Assembly (NCBI RefSeq): GCF_938039215.1
Contig: NZ_CALHVI010000008.1
Span: 1 to 24,803, forward strand
Direction of reading: 5' to 3'
DNA: 24,803 bases
Source of the DNA: an uncultured Porphyromonas sp.
GTDB taxonomy: Bacteria; Bacteroidota; Bacteroidia; Bacteroidales; Porphyromonadaceae
Part shown: piece after piece, positions 1 through 8,592 of the stretch
Position numbering within the stretch: position 1 is the stretch's first letter
Layout: each line of letters starts with the position of its first letter
Made by a program: the position numbers and the translations under genes
The notes under the pieces: generated by a model
Told to the model about the DNA's origin: nothing
Seen by the model: only the letters and a program-made list of their open reading frames with translations
Database searches by the model: none

Positions 1-4
1 TGCG

Positions 5-41
5 ACCCACGGTAGGTCGGTGAGACGACCCACAGTAGGTT
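5..41. repeat. Partial 23-bp-period palindromic repeat array (two units visible)
   Basis: Two units are visible, at 5-18 and 28-41, each a 14-mer of the form ACCCACnGTAGGT plus one base, with a 9-nt spacer (GGTGAGACG) between them. They match units 3 and 4 of the array at 8798-8880, and the match continues into the bases just after it. The first two units presumably lie left of the window. In the other two loci this array sits about 180 bp upstream of a susC promoter, so this copy probably belongs to another cassette beyond the left edge. The function is unknown. Confidence 0.85.
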
Positions 42-164
42 TCAAAACAGGGGGTACAGAGGCTAGCAGAAGCAAGGCTTGGAGCAAGGGCTTTCACAGG
101 GAGCTCGGGTAGCAAAATATCTATCGGGCAGCTACCCTGCTTGCCCCTGGATCTAAACAAAAGA
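42..164. other. Non-coding stretch downstream of the left cassette
   Basis: No supported gene lies between the repeat array and the terminator. The only structure seen is a weak hairpin with 7-bp arms at 107-113 (GGGTAGC) and 131-137 (GCTACCC) around a 17-nt loop. On the minus strand, the bases just below 165 are U-rich and belong to the terminator. Confidence 0.6.
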
Positions 165-201
165 ATCCGCCCCTCGAAGGACGGACCTTCGAGGGGCGGA
201 T
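151..201 (-). terminator. Rho-independent terminator of the left cassette
   Basis: A perfect 16-bp GC-rich inverted repeat has arms at 165-180 and 186-201 around a 5-nt loop. Read on the minus strand it is followed by TCTTTTGTTTAG, a U-rich tail. It lies 22 nt after the stop codon of the last gene in the cassette, the usual place for an operon terminator. Confidence 0.85.
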
Positions 202-223
202 CGCAAAGGGGAAGGAGGAAAGA

Positions 224-1261
224 TTATCCTTGGTTCTCACCTCCGAAGATGTCGTCGGCACTAGCCTCAGCAGGATCTTCGAATGCGTAGAACTCAGTCA
301 CCGAGGTACGACCCACAGGCTTCGTGATCGTGTAGCGGACGTAGCGGGCTGGATAGGACTTCTTCAGACCGACGAGGGCCTTAGCATCTCCAGAGAGACC
401 AGAGATATCGGCACGACCAAGGTTAGTCCACTTCACGCCATCTACCGAGCACTCGAGCTGGATCTCACGGGGAGCTGCCCAGTCAGCCCAGTAGTAGGCG
501 ACGATACCACGGAACTTAGGGACGACCTTGCCGAAGTCAACGACGAAGCTGAAGCCTCTGTTGTTCGATGCGAAGTCTGTACCATAGTTGCCATCGATCA
601 CACGCTTGGGATCATTGCCCCCGTCGATACCGGAGGTCACCTGAGATACCGTCCACTTGGTAGTGCGCTCTGCCATATCGAAGTAGTTGACCGACGAGAA
701 GTCGTAATCTGACTCTCCTACGACAAGAGCGTCTTCACTGCGAGCAGACTTGATGAAGGTAGCCGAGTAGAGATTGAGGTTGCTGCTGATAGCGACACCG
801 CTGGCAGCGCTCTTGATCGACTCGATGACGACCTTGACCGTGTACTCCTCGGCAGCTTCACGAGCAGCGAGAGCTGCTAGATCAAGCGTCGCAGAGACTT
901 GCTCACTGGAGATCTGACCAGCCTTGATCGTGACCTCAGTCGCACTGAGCGTGAGAGCGCTAGCGATCTCAGGGTTGCTCACCGTGGACTTGAGCGTCAC
1001 GACGACATCCTGAGTCGAGGGACGATTGAGACGAACGGTGAAGTAGCCGACATTATTCCCCGTGATACCCGTACTGCTGTGCAGGAGGGGGTAACTATTG
1101 ACAGGTACCGAATAGCGGTCTGCCTGGATATAGACACGAGGAGGATAGTTACGCTCTAGGAGGGTATCTACCGAATCCGCATCCTTTTTACACGCAGCTA
1201 GGCCAAGTGCCATCGTGGCAGCACAGAGGCCGAGGATCCAATGCTTATTATATCTCTTCAT
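224..1261 (-). CDS. Surface lipoprotein with DUF1735-like and F5/8 type C (discoidin) domains
   Basis: This is a 345-residue predicted outer-membrane lipoprotein and the last gene of the left cassette. The N-terminus is a lipoprotein signal peptide with lipobox LAAC and acceptor Cys24, followed by KKDAD, a charged stretch compatible with surface export in Bacteroidota. Residues ~42-165 look like a DUF1735 (BT_3987 N-terminal type) beta-sandwich, with the recognisable pattern of an extended strand, then LTLSATEVTIKAGQ. Residues ~200-327 look like an F5/8 type C carbohydrate-binding domain, with VIDGNYGTDF, IQLECSVDGVKWTNLG and YPARYVRYTI. No catalytic residues are apparent, so a glycan- or glycoprotein-binding role is inferred. 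The gene starts 23 nt after the LamG lipoprotein gene ends, so the two are probably co-transcribed. Its counterpart in the right cassette is at 16977-18017; the middle cassette has none. Confidence 0.85.
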   Translation of the reverse strand: MKRYNKHWILGLCAATMALGLAACKKDADSVDTLLERNYPPRVYIQADRYSVPVNSYPLLHSSTGITGNNVGYFTVRLNRPSTQDVVVTLKSTVSNPEIASALTLSATEVTIKAGQISSEQVSATLDLAALAAREAAEEYTVKVVIESIKSAASGVAISSNLNLYSATFIKSARSEDALVVGESDYDFSSVNYFDMAERTTKWTVSQVTSGIDGGNDPKRVIDGNYGTDFASNNRGFSFVVDFGKVVPKFRGIVAYYWADWAAPREIQLECSVDGVKWTNLGRADISGLSGDAKALVGLKKSYPARYVRYTITKPVGRTSVTEFYAFEDPAEASADDIFGGENQG

Positions 1262-1284
1262 ATGGATGATAGTCTATGTGATGA

Positions 1285-2469
1285 TTAGTCTTCGTCAGAG
1301 CGAATGTCTACCCACTGAGAGGGAGCCGTGCGCTGACCCTCGCCGTGGTAGAGCTCGAGATCGTGGCCGTGGCCCGTAGCATCCTTGAAGGTCGTCCCCG
1401 TCCCTTCGTCCAGCTTCCAGTAGGCGACTAGGCCTGGAGTAGCGGGGTCGATCGAGAAGCGATTGCGACGGATCTGTGCAGCCGTGATGGCACGGTTCCA
1501 GAAGCGGATCTCACTCATATAGTAGTTCGATCTACGATAGGGGTGATTTCTCCAGCGAGGATAAGCGAACGTGAAGTCCTTGTACTGACCAACGGTAGCG
1601 AACTTGAGGTTCTGCTCCTGCTTGTTCAGCTGACCATTGACATAGATGGAGAGCGTACCATTAGCGCAGACAAGAGCCACGTGATACCACTTGTTGGATT
1701 CGGGCTTGATCGTAGCCGATACACCATCATGACCATTGACCTTGAACTGGAGGACATCGCCTTCCCAACGACCGAAGATGAAGCCTGAGCCTTCACCACC
1801 GCCATCAATCCCAGAGGAGATACCCATGAAGGACTGGTTGTTGTAGTTAGCACGGATGTCATCACTCTTGATACGCATCTCGACAGACCAAGTATCCGTC
1901 TTGACACCCTCAGCGAAGGAAGTCTTCATCCCCTGCTGCTGTAGGAGCTTGATCGCCTTCGTCTTGATCACCTGATCGCATGCGATGATGAAGTCCTTCT
2001 CGCCCTGAAGGACGGAGAGGTCAGCACCTGAGACCGAGGTGATCGAGAGGGGAATAGCGTACTTCTTACCACTCTTGCTCAGCTCTTCGGTGAAGGGCTT
2101 GATCGTGACCGTGAGCTCAGGCGTGGAGACCTTGCCCTGCTCGATCTTGAGCGAAGTAGCAGAGAGCGTATAGAACTCGGCAGGTAGCAGTACATAGTTA
2201 GCATCGTTACGCTTGTTGTAAGCATCAAGCGTAGCCTGCTGTACACCGAGGTTCACCGTGATCGTCTGCTTGGCAGGAGCTGCCGAGCGAACGAGGATGG
2301 AGGTCGTGCTATTAGCATCACCTACCGTGATGATGCGCAGGGGATCAGCCGCAGCACCACTAATATAGATCGAGTTATCTAGGGGCTTGTACTCTGCGTT
2401 GGAGCAACCGGAGAGGAAGGCAGCAGCGAGAGCAAGACCACCAAGCATCGTCTTATTCATCTTATTCAT
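1285..2469 (-). CDS. Surface lipoprotein with DUF1735 and LamG-like domains
   Basis: This is a 394-residue lipoprotein with lipobox LSGC and acceptor Cys22. A start three codons later (Met4) would work equally well. Residues ~30-145 carry the DUF1735 signature: LDAYNKRNDANYVLLPAEFY, then an IEQGK turn. Residues ~190-340 form a LamG/concanavalin-A-like jelly roll: WSVEMRI, KWYHVALVCANGTLSIYVNG, and a closing SEIRFWNRAITAAQI. The C-terminal tail LVAYWKLDEGTGTTFKDATG is typical of Bacteroidota LamG lipoproteins. The likely role is as a non-catalytic surface glycan-binding protein beside the SusC/SusD pair and the GH18 enzyme; this is inferred from domains and context. The gap to the upstream GH18 gene is only 18 nt. 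Homologues in the other cassettes (8974-10125 and 18099-19316) are strongly diverged in the LamG part, which may mean different ligands. Confidence 0.87.
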   Translation of the reverse strand: MNKMNKTMLGGLALAAAFLSGCSNAEYKPLDNSIYISGAAADPLRIITVGDANSTTSILVRSAAPAKQTITVNLGVQQATLDAYNKRNDANYVLLPAEFYTLSATSLKIEQGKVSTPELTVTIKPFTEELSKSGKKYAIPLSITSVSGADLSVLQGEKDFIIACDQVIKTKAIKLLQQQGMKTSFAEGVKTDTWSVEMRIKSDDIRANYNNQSFMGISSGIDGGGEGSGFIFGRWEGDVLQFKVNGHDGVSATIKPESNKWYHVALVCANGTLSIYVNGQLNKQEQNLKFATVGQYKDFTFAYPRWRNHPYRRSNYYMSEIRFWNRAITAAQIRRNRFSIDPATPGLVAYWKLDEGTGTTFKDATGHGHDLELYHGEGQRTAPSQWVDIRSDED

Positions 2470-2487
2470 TGCTTTACGGATGACAAA

Positions 2488-3627
2488 TTACTTGACAGGA
2501 GGAGCCATGATACGCATAGCCTTGCGAAGAGCAGGGTACGTACCTACTTGACCAGAGACGGTGTACTCATACTCCATGTGGTAGGTACCTACACCTGCCT
2601 TCTGGAGCGTCTTCCCATCTACGACGGGGAGCCAGCGAGCCATACCTTCGACACTTCTCATCACATTACCTGAGCGGTCAGTGTAGGTAGCACCACCTTG
2701 ACCAGCCCACTTCTCGAAGTTCTCCGTGACGATGTACTTACGAGCGACATCAGCTGCTTCAAGCTGACCGCTGTAGTTGTCGATCGTGCTCTTGAGACGG
2801 GCATCGAGGTCTCCATCACCCCAGCTATTGTAAGCCTGGACGATGAAGTAGTTGAAGTACTTCCCGAGCTCTGGTACCATCTTCTGTGGCTCACCATTGA
2901 GCGTAAGGAGCTTACCCGTGCCCGACTGAGGGCCAAGGCGCTTACCAAGGGTGGAGATGAAGGTGGTCATATTCTTCGTCTTGATCACCTTCTCTTCTGC
3001 CGTAAGTCTACGCCAGCCAGGGTTGGCTTCCGTCCACGTATGGTCGAACCACAGGTTACCTTCGCCTTCGTAGTTAGGCTCGAAGTCGTAGTCGAAGCCA
3101 TCGAGACCCAGCTTGTCGACGAGGTCACAAAGCGCATTAGCATACTTGATGATGGCAGCGGTCTGCTTCGCTTGAGCTGCTTCGCTCGTTCCGCTCTCCC
3201 AGCCCCAGTACTCCTCAGTAGTCTTACCATGAGGGGTCAGCTGAGCACCAACACTATTGACCTGGAAGCCCGTCAGGACCTTGGTTCCCTTGAGGGTCTG
3301 TACCTTCTTGAGGTCTTCACGGCGAGCTTCATCGAACTCAGCTACACCTGCCCCCCAGAGAGAGACGATACCAAGGCTATCGGGTAGCCCCATGAGCTGC
3401 GTCTTCATCGAAGCACCGACACCCGTCCAGCCACCGAACCAGCCGAAGCCAAGAGGCGCACCGCTCTTCTTGAAGGCTCGCAGGTTAGCATAGTAGTCCT
3501 CAGTAGTGATGTTACCACTCTTATCTGTTGGCTTGTACTGCTCGAGCTCCGTCCACTTAGAGCAAGAGCTTGCTCCAAGCACGACGATAGCACCTGCGGC
3601 TAGTGCCAAACACTTAATATTCTTCAT
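2488..3627 (-). CDS. GH18-family lipoprotein, endo-beta-N-acetylglucosaminidase-like
   Basis: This is a 379-residue lipoprotein (acceptor Cys22, lipobox ASSC) followed by a single GH18 TIM barrel. The family signature DxxDxDxE is intact as LDGFDYDFEP, with Asp176, Asp179, Asp181 and the predicted acid/base Glu183. The later Gln-Ala-Tyr264-266 fits the GH18 tyrosine that helps hold the substrate N-acetyl group. The motif FGWFGGWT (61-68) is shared with the middle-cassette paralogue. Known relatives in Bacteroides N-glycan loci (BT3987 type) cleave the chitobiose core of N-glycans at the cell surface, and that activity is inferred here from family and context, not shown. Unlike BT3987, this protein has no N-terminal DUF1735 domain; that domain sits on neighbouring lipoproteins. 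The gene lies 36 nt after susD and 18 nt before the LamG gene. Confidence 0.9.
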   Translation of the reverse strand: MKNIKCLALAAGAIVVLGASSCSKWTELEQYKPTDKSGNITTEDYYANLRAFKKSGAPLGFGWFGGWTGVGASMKTQLMGLPDSLGIVSLWGAGVAEFDEARREDLKKVQTLKGTKVLTGFQVNSVGAQLTPHGKTTEEYWGWESGTSEAAQAKQTAAIIKYANALCDLVDKLGLDGFDYDFEPNYEGEGNLWFDHTWTEANPGWRRLTAEEKVIKTKNMTTFISTLGKRLGPQSGTGKLLTLNGEPQKMVPELGKYFNYFIVQAYNSWGDGDLDARLKSTIDNYSGQLEAADVARKYIVTENFEKWAGQGGATYTDRSGNVMRSVEGMARWLPVVDGKTLQKAGVGTYHMEYEYTVSGQVGTYPALRKAMRIMAPPVK

Positions 3628-3663
3628 ATACTTAGTTCTTAAATATGGATACTAGGGCACACC

Positions 3664-5208
3664 TTAGTTCTTCTTTTGCCACCACATCTTAGTGGTATAG
3701 TCATCAGCTCCACCGAGGAGCTTGATAGCTGCCTGCACGTTTGCCGAGTTGACATCGTACTCCGTACGAGAGAAGGGCAAGCGGTTGGCCACATCCAGAT
3801 GAGCATAGGCAGACTCGACAGTCCCTACGACAGGGAAGAACTTAGGATAGCCCGTACGACGATGTTCGCACCAGCCTTCGAAACCGAGAGGCCAGAGAGC
3901 AATCCACTTCTGCGTGATGATACGCTCCAGATTCGTCTCTTCTGAGTCAGAGTCACCCCACTGTGGAGTGATCGTGCTGACAGCACCCGTGCTATAGCGA
4001 CCAGAGGGGTCTGTATAGTTAGCAGGGGCAGCCGTGCTTGCTAGATAGGCATCAGCAGAACCAGCACCCCACTGAGCGAAGGAGAGACGTACACCATCTT
4101 CATAGAGGCTCTTAGCCGTAGCACCACCGACATTCCAGCCGATAAGCGCAGCTTCTGCCTTGAGGAAGGCTACTTCACTTGCCGTGAGGATGATCGTAGG
4201 ATCGGTGTTAGCGACCTTGACATTAGAGTACTTGCTGTACTCGCTACCATCCTGGTTAGAGCCAGAGCGAAGACCATCATAGCCTGCACCTGCAAAGCCT
4301 GAGTTCGTGAAGTAGGCAGAGCGTCGTGGGTCACTATATCCATTCATATAGCTCGTCAGGTCAGCTGCTACACGAGCATCGCTCCAAGCATTCGTGATCA
4401 GCCAGAGCATGCTGTTCCCCTTCTGATGGATGATCGCATTGTCTGCATTGTCTACGATCACACCGATAGAGTGGTTCACAGCTTCCTCGACAGCCGTCTT
4501 AGCCAGAGCAGGCTCGACATAGCGCATACGCATAGCCAGACGAAGCTTGAGGGAGTTAGCAAAGCGCACCCACTTCTTCAGGTCACCACGATAGATCAGA
4601 TCTTGATCCGCCATCACCTTAGCCGTTGGGTTAGCTGAGATGTAGATCGTCAGATCACTGATCGCAGTATTGAGGTCGGCAAGCATCGCCTTGTAGACTA
4701 CTTCCTGAGAGTCATAGGCGACCTTGAGGTTCCCCCCTTCGATCTGAGTATAAGGGATAGGACCATAGAGGTCGGTGAGGCGGTGCATCAGCCCGACACG
4801 ATTGATCAGCGCTAGAGCGAAGGTAATGCCCTGACCATTCGTAGCCTCCTTGACCTTACGGAACTCAGGGTAGAAGCTCGTCAGGATGTTGAACGGAGTA
4901 TTCAGCCAACCTTCGTGCATATAGCGATACACGGAGAAGTTGTTATTCCACTTCGTGTTGGACATGAGGAAGCGTCCCCAGATATCCCCCGTAAGGCTGA
5001 AGTGCTGGAAGTAACCCGACTGGTCAGCTGGGACGATCAGCGACTGAAGCTTGGGGAAGGAGGCAGCGATCTCGTAGTTATCACCACGGAGCTGATCCTT
5101 CGTGAAGGTATTCTCAGGAGCGTTGATCTCATCAAAGCCTCTTGTGCAGCTTGAGAGGGCACCCGCCATGACCAGTGAGGTCACCAAGATCTTCTTAGAT
5201 ATATTCAT
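3664..5208 (-). CDS. SusD/RagB-like outer-membrane glycan-binding lipoprotein
   Basis: This is a 514-residue protein with signal peptide and lipobox LSSC (acceptor Cys21). The body matches the SusD-like (SusD_and_SusD-like) family. The helical segment KWVRFANSLKLRLAMRMRY follows a LIYRGD turn, and near the C-terminus comes IITQKWIALWPLGFEGWCEHRRTGYP, a hallmark of the family. SusD proteins form the hinged lid over a SusC barrel and bind the incoming oligosaccharide. The gene starts 31 nt after susC ends, so it is the cognate partner. It is clearly homologous to the SusD genes of the other two cassettes, although the binding face cannot be judged from sequence alone. Confidence 0.93.
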   Translation of the reverse strand: MNISKKILVTSLVMAGALSSCTRGFDEINAPENTFTKDQLRGDNYEIAASFPKLQSLIVPADQSGYFQHFSLTGDIWGRFLMSNTKWNNNFSVYRYMHEGWLNTPFNILTSFYPEFRKVKEATNGQGITFALALINRVGLMHRLTDLYGPIPYTQIEGGNLKVAYDSQEVVYKAMLADLNTAISDLTIYISANPTAKVMADQDLIYRGDLKKWVRFANSLKLRLAMRMRYVEPALAKTAVEEAVNHSIGVIVDNADNAIIHQKGNSMLWLITNAWSDARVAADLTSYMNGYSDPRRSAYFTNSGFAGAGYDGLRSGSNQDGSEYSKYSNVKVANTDPTIILTASEVAFLKAEAALIGWNVGGATAKSLYEDGVRLSFAQWGAGSADAYLASTAAPANYTDPSGRYSTGAVSTITPQWGDSDSEETNLERIITQKWIALWPLGFEGWCEHRRTGYPKFFPVVGTVESAYAHLDVANRLPFSRTEYDVNSANVQAAIKLLGGADDYTTKMWWQKKN

Positions 5209-5239
5209 TGCTAATAGTAATGCTTAGTGGGAGCGAAGC

Positions 5240-8200
5240 TTAGAACTCCATCTTGATGCTGAAGCCGAAGCTACGCAGCGATGGCATCATGAAGATGTCC
5301 GACCCCTGGTTATACGTACCCGTAGAAGCCGTTGCCTCTGGGTCGAATGGAGCGTGATTGTAGATCATCAGGAGGTTACGCCCTACGATAGAAGCCGTGA
5401 GGCGAGCCTTGTTAGCAAGCCACTTCTTAGGGAGCGTGTAGGCAAGAGAGAGCTCCTGAAGACGTACGTTGGTAGCATCATAGAGATACTCCTGCGTGAT
5501 ACCACCACGGCCACCGACTACATTGTAGTAGCCTTCAGCATCTACACGGCCCTTGTTGACTACGACACCACCAGCATTGCGTGCATCAGCAGATGTCTTA
5601 GATACACCATAGGCATCCATCATGGCCTGCGTCATAGAGGTCACCTGACCACCGAAGCGAGCCGTGAGAAGAGCCGTTAGGTTGATTCCCTGGAAGGAAA
5701 TGCTATTGCGCCAGCCGAGGTTACCGCTAGGTAGGACCGTACCGATCTTACGAGGAGAGATCTCTTCCTTGACCACGTTGTTAGTCGAGGGGTCGATCCA
5801 GATGTTCCCCTCCTGGTCACGCTTGAAGTCAGAAGACGTATAGAGGTCACCCATCGTACCATCCTTTACGAGGCGGACATTACCCTGATTGAGGAAGGGC
5901 AGGCTGTAGGTTTCCTTGGTGACGGGGTCGTAGTAGTTGTCGAGGAGCTCTACGATACGGTTGCGGTTGAAGCTATAGGTCACGTTGGTTTCCCAGTTTA
6001 GCTTACCGAAGTCCTTACGATAGCCGAGGGCAAACTCCATACCGTAGTTGCGGACATTACCCGACTGTACATACATCGAGGAGTAACCACTAGCAGGTGA
6101 AGTCGTCACGTTGAAGGTCTGGTTCTTCGTATCGGAGAGATACCAAGTGATATCCAGAGAGAGCGCATTGCCGAGGAAGCGCGAGTTCACCCCAGCTTCC
6201 CAAGAAGAAGTCTTTTCAGGATAGAGCTTACCAAGGGGACGGTAGGTAGGAGCAACCCACGTACGAGAATTGCTGTCCCACGTATAGCGGGGCTGCGTGA
6301 GGTTGCGAGGCAGAGGCGAACCTACGTCAGCGTAGGACACACGAGCCTTGAGGTAGTTGATGGCCTTAGGTAGCTGGATCATATCCGAGATCACGCCAGA
6401 GAGACCAATCGAGGGGAAGAAGTAAGAGAGCTGATCCGTACCAGCGAGCGTAGAAGACCACTCATTACGAGCCGTCATCGTGAGGAAGAGCAGACGCTTG
6501 TAGCCAATTTCTGCACTACCGAAGACAGCAAGAGCACGTTCTCTCCAGCCACCTGCGCTAGGAGCACCGTTGTTGCGGTCTACGTTGTACACGTTGAAGC
6601 CGTTGGGGACATCTGCTAGAGGACCACCATAGCCCAGCGAGTTGTAAGAGGTATTAGAGAGGCTACCCCCGATATTAGCCGAGAGGCTATAGTCTTCGGC
6701 AAAGGTCTTGTTGATGTTGGCCATAGCATCGGCATACATCTGCTTCTCTTCAGCCTTATTCTGGTTGTAACGCCCCTTGGTGCTACCACCCGTCCAATAG
6801 GTATCGGTACCAGCGTAGAACTTGTCCTTACCATTGACGATCGAGTTGTCTACACGGATACGGCCCGTCAGGTCGATCCAGCTAGCGACCTTCCACTTCA
6901 GGCTACCGTTGAGCATATAGCGCTCGCGGTTCTGCAGGCGGTTCTTGCGATACATCTGCCAGTAAGGGTTCTCCATGTCGATACCACCATTACCCCAGCG
7001 CCAGTTCTGGACACTGATGTTACGGGCTTCGTCATAGACTTCATACTGACGCACTTCATCGAAGTTCTCACCACGAGGATAGAGATAGAGAGCAGGCAGA
7101 GGGTTGTAGTAGTACCCCTGAGCTACCATGTTCTTCTGATCCTGAAGGATGTACTGTGCACCGAGGTCAAGCGTCAGCTTGTCGCCGAGGAACTTGGTCG
7201 AATTGCGGAAGGTGAAGTTGTAGCGGTTGTACTTGTTGTTGGGGAGGATACCAGCAGCATTGGTCGTAGCTGCAGAGATGTAAGTCTGGTTCTTCTCCGT
7301 ACCCGTCGTCAGAGCAATCGAGTTGATGATGTTCGTACCGGTGTTGAAGAACTTAGCAGGATCATACGCCAGTGCACTACCCTTAGCACCCCAGCTCTTG
7401 AAGGAGCCTGGCTGATTGCCATACTCACTCTGGAAGCGAGGCATGATGAAGGGGTTCGAGAAGGTCGTGCTGTTGCTATACTCAAGCTTGACCTTACCTT
7501 CCTTACCCTTCTTCGTGGTGATGAGGATGACCCCCTGAGCGGCACTTGACCCGTAGAGAGCCGCAGCGGCAGGGCCACTGAGCACGCTCATGCTCTCGAT
7601 ATCATCGGGGTTGATGTCCGAGATACCTTCACCGCTAGGCTGCGAAGAGTACTCCCCAGAGGTACTACCATTGTTCACGTTGAAGATGGGCACCCCGTCG
7701 ATGACGTAGAGAGCATTATTGTTTGCCGAGATGGACTTGATACCACGCATGACAACACGTGTAGCACCACCGACACCCGCAGCAGAAGCATTGATATTGA
7801 CCCCAGCGACCTTACCATTGAGGCTGTTCATGAAGTTGGCATCCTTGACCGTCGTCAGAGCGTCATTCTTGACCTCTTGGACATTGTAGCTCAGTGCCTT
7901 CTGCGAGCGCTTGATACCGAGAGCTGTGACGACGACCCCTTGGATCTGGTTGTCTTCACTAGCGAGCTCGATCTTCAGCTCGGTCTGATTACCGACAGGC
8001 ACTTCCTTCTTCGTATATCCGATGGAGGATACGACGAGGACGGCACCTGTCTTCACGTTCTTCAAGGTGAACTTACCGTTGATGTCGGTAGAAGCACCTT
8101 GACCAGGTACGCCCTTGACCAGGACCGAAGCCCCGATCACTGGCTCATGATTCGTGGCATCGAGGACGACACCACTGATACTCCGCCCCTGTGCCAATGC

Positions 8201-8251
8201 CGTAGCGACACAAAGGAAAAGCGTCATGAGGAGAGATAGTACTTTCTTCAT
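5240..8251 (-). CDS. SusC/RagA-like TonB-dependent outer-membrane transporter
   Basis: This 1003-residue transporter has a Sec signal peptide (1-20, ending ATALA), then a carboxypeptidase-regulatory-like domain (~24-100, GVVLDATNHEPVIGASVLVKG). Next come a TonB-box-like stretch VVVTALG (106-112), a plug (~113-240, with LYVIDGVP and NPDDIESMSVLSGPAAAALYG), and a large beta-barrel ending in an aromatic C-terminus (KMEF). There is no STN domain between the signal peptide and the regulatory-like domain, so sigma/anti-sigma signalling through this protein is unlikely. The start is fixed by the signal peptide and by the A/T-rich segment just upstream, which is conserved at the second susC. With SusD it would import the oligosaccharide released by the GH18 enzyme. 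Residues 1 to ~155 are almost identical to the middle SusC; the rest differs. Confidence 0.95.
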   Translation of the reverse strand: MKKVLSLLMTLFLCVATALAQGRSISGVVLDATNHEPVIGASVLVKGVPGQGASTDINGKFTLKNVKTGAVLVVSSIGYTKKEVPVGNQTELKIELASEDNQIQGVVVTALGIKRSQKALSYNVQEVKNDALTTVKDANFMNSLNGKVAGVNINASAAGVGGATRVVMRGIKSISANNNALYVIDGVPIFNVNNGSTSGEYSSQPSGEGISDINPDDIESMSVLSGPAAAALYGSSAAQGVILITTKKGKEGKVKLEYSNSTTFSNPFIMPRFQSEYGNQPGSFKSWGAKGSALAYDPAKFFNTGTNIINSIALTTGTEKNQTYISAATTNAAGILPNNKYNRYNFTFRNSTKFLGDKLTLDLGAQYILQDQKNMVAQGYYYNPLPALYLYPRGENFDEVRQYEVYDEARNISVQNWRWGNGGIDMENPYWQMYRKNRLQNRERYMLNGSLKWKVASWIDLTGRIRVDNSIVNGKDKFYAGTDTYWTGGSTKGRYNQNKAEEKQMYADAMANINKTFAEDYSLSANIGGSLSNTSYNSLGYGGPLADVPNGFNVYNVDRNNGAPSAGGWRERALAVFGSAEIGYKRLLFLTMTARNEWSSTLAGTDQLSYFFPSIGLSGVISDMIQLPKAINYLKARVSYADVGSPLPRNLTQPRYTWDSNSRTWVAPTYRPLGKLYPEKTSSWEAGVNSRFLGNALSLDITWYLSDTKNQTFNVTTSPASGYSSMYVQSGNVRNYGMEFALGYRKDFGKLNWETNVTYSFNRNRIVELLDNYYDPVTKETYSLPFLNQGNVRLVKDGTMGDLYTSSDFKRDQEGNIWIDPSTNNVVKEEISPRKIGTVLPSGNLGWRNSISFQGINLTALLTARFGGQVTSMTQAMMDAYGVSKTSADARNAGGVVVNKGRVDAEGYYNVVGGRGGITQEYLYDATNVRLQELSLAYTLPKKWLANKARLTASIVGRNLLMIYNHAPFDPEATASTGTYNQGSDIFMMPSLRSFGFSIKMEF

Positions 8252-8587
8252 ATCTAAAAATTAAAAAAATGGAGTCTGGGAAGGTTAGCGAAGCCGTATG
8301 CGTGAGGCAGCTGAGGTAGCTGATGCATCACAAGACAAGTAAAGCCCCCAGATCTCTACGTGTCGCCACGCTATCTAGGAGCTTTTCTTCTCTAAGTATA
8401 GATGAAATATGAGTATATAGCTGGTCCACCCATGTGGAGCGCATCCACGGGTCCCACTGCTTCGCCATATAGATAGACGAATGCTCCATCGGATCTGCAC
8501 CCGATAGGTCACGCAGGCTAGACCTCTCAATGGTAAGGTCTAAAGAGAGCACGCTGTCACGAAGTGTAACCATGTTGTGTTAAATCA
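8252..8587 (-). promoter_or_regulatory. Long structured 5' leader of susC (left cassette)
   Basis: About 330 nt separate the predicted transcription start from the susC start codon, far longer than usual. The leader is homologous to the one at 16079-16415. The best conserved part reads (minus strand) GAGAGGTCTAGCCTGCGTGA followed by CCTATCGGGT. One hairpin (8519-8542) has 10-position arms with a 4-nt loop. Another (8308-8322) pairs CAGCT with AGCTG. The segment next to the start codon, CCATTTTTTTAATTTTTAG, is also shared. Attenuation, small-RNA targeting or translational control are all possible; no known riboswitch class is recognised. Confidence 0.55.
8328..8573 (-). CDS. Possible leader ORF upstream of susC (left cassette)
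   Basis: An 81-codon ATG-started frame lies wholly inside the susC leader, with its start about 13 nt after the predicted transcription start. The corresponding leader of the middle cassette has an 82-codon frame in the same register. Both begin MV-L-DS-LSLD, share ERSSLRDLSG and HSSIYM-K, and end LGA-LVL followed by TGA. The predicted peptide has no signal peptide, membrane segment or recognisable domain. The first and last thirds are conserved and the middle is not. The conserved block may instead be under selection as RNA, because it contains hairpins with compensating changes. It could be a translated attenuation leader, a small protein, or a chance open frame. Confidence 0.3.
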   Translation of the reverse strand: MVTLRDSVLSLDLTIERSSLRDLSGADPMEHSSIYMAKQWDPWMRSTWVDQLYTHISSILREEKLLDSVATRRDLGALLVL

Positions 8588-8592
8588 GCGCG

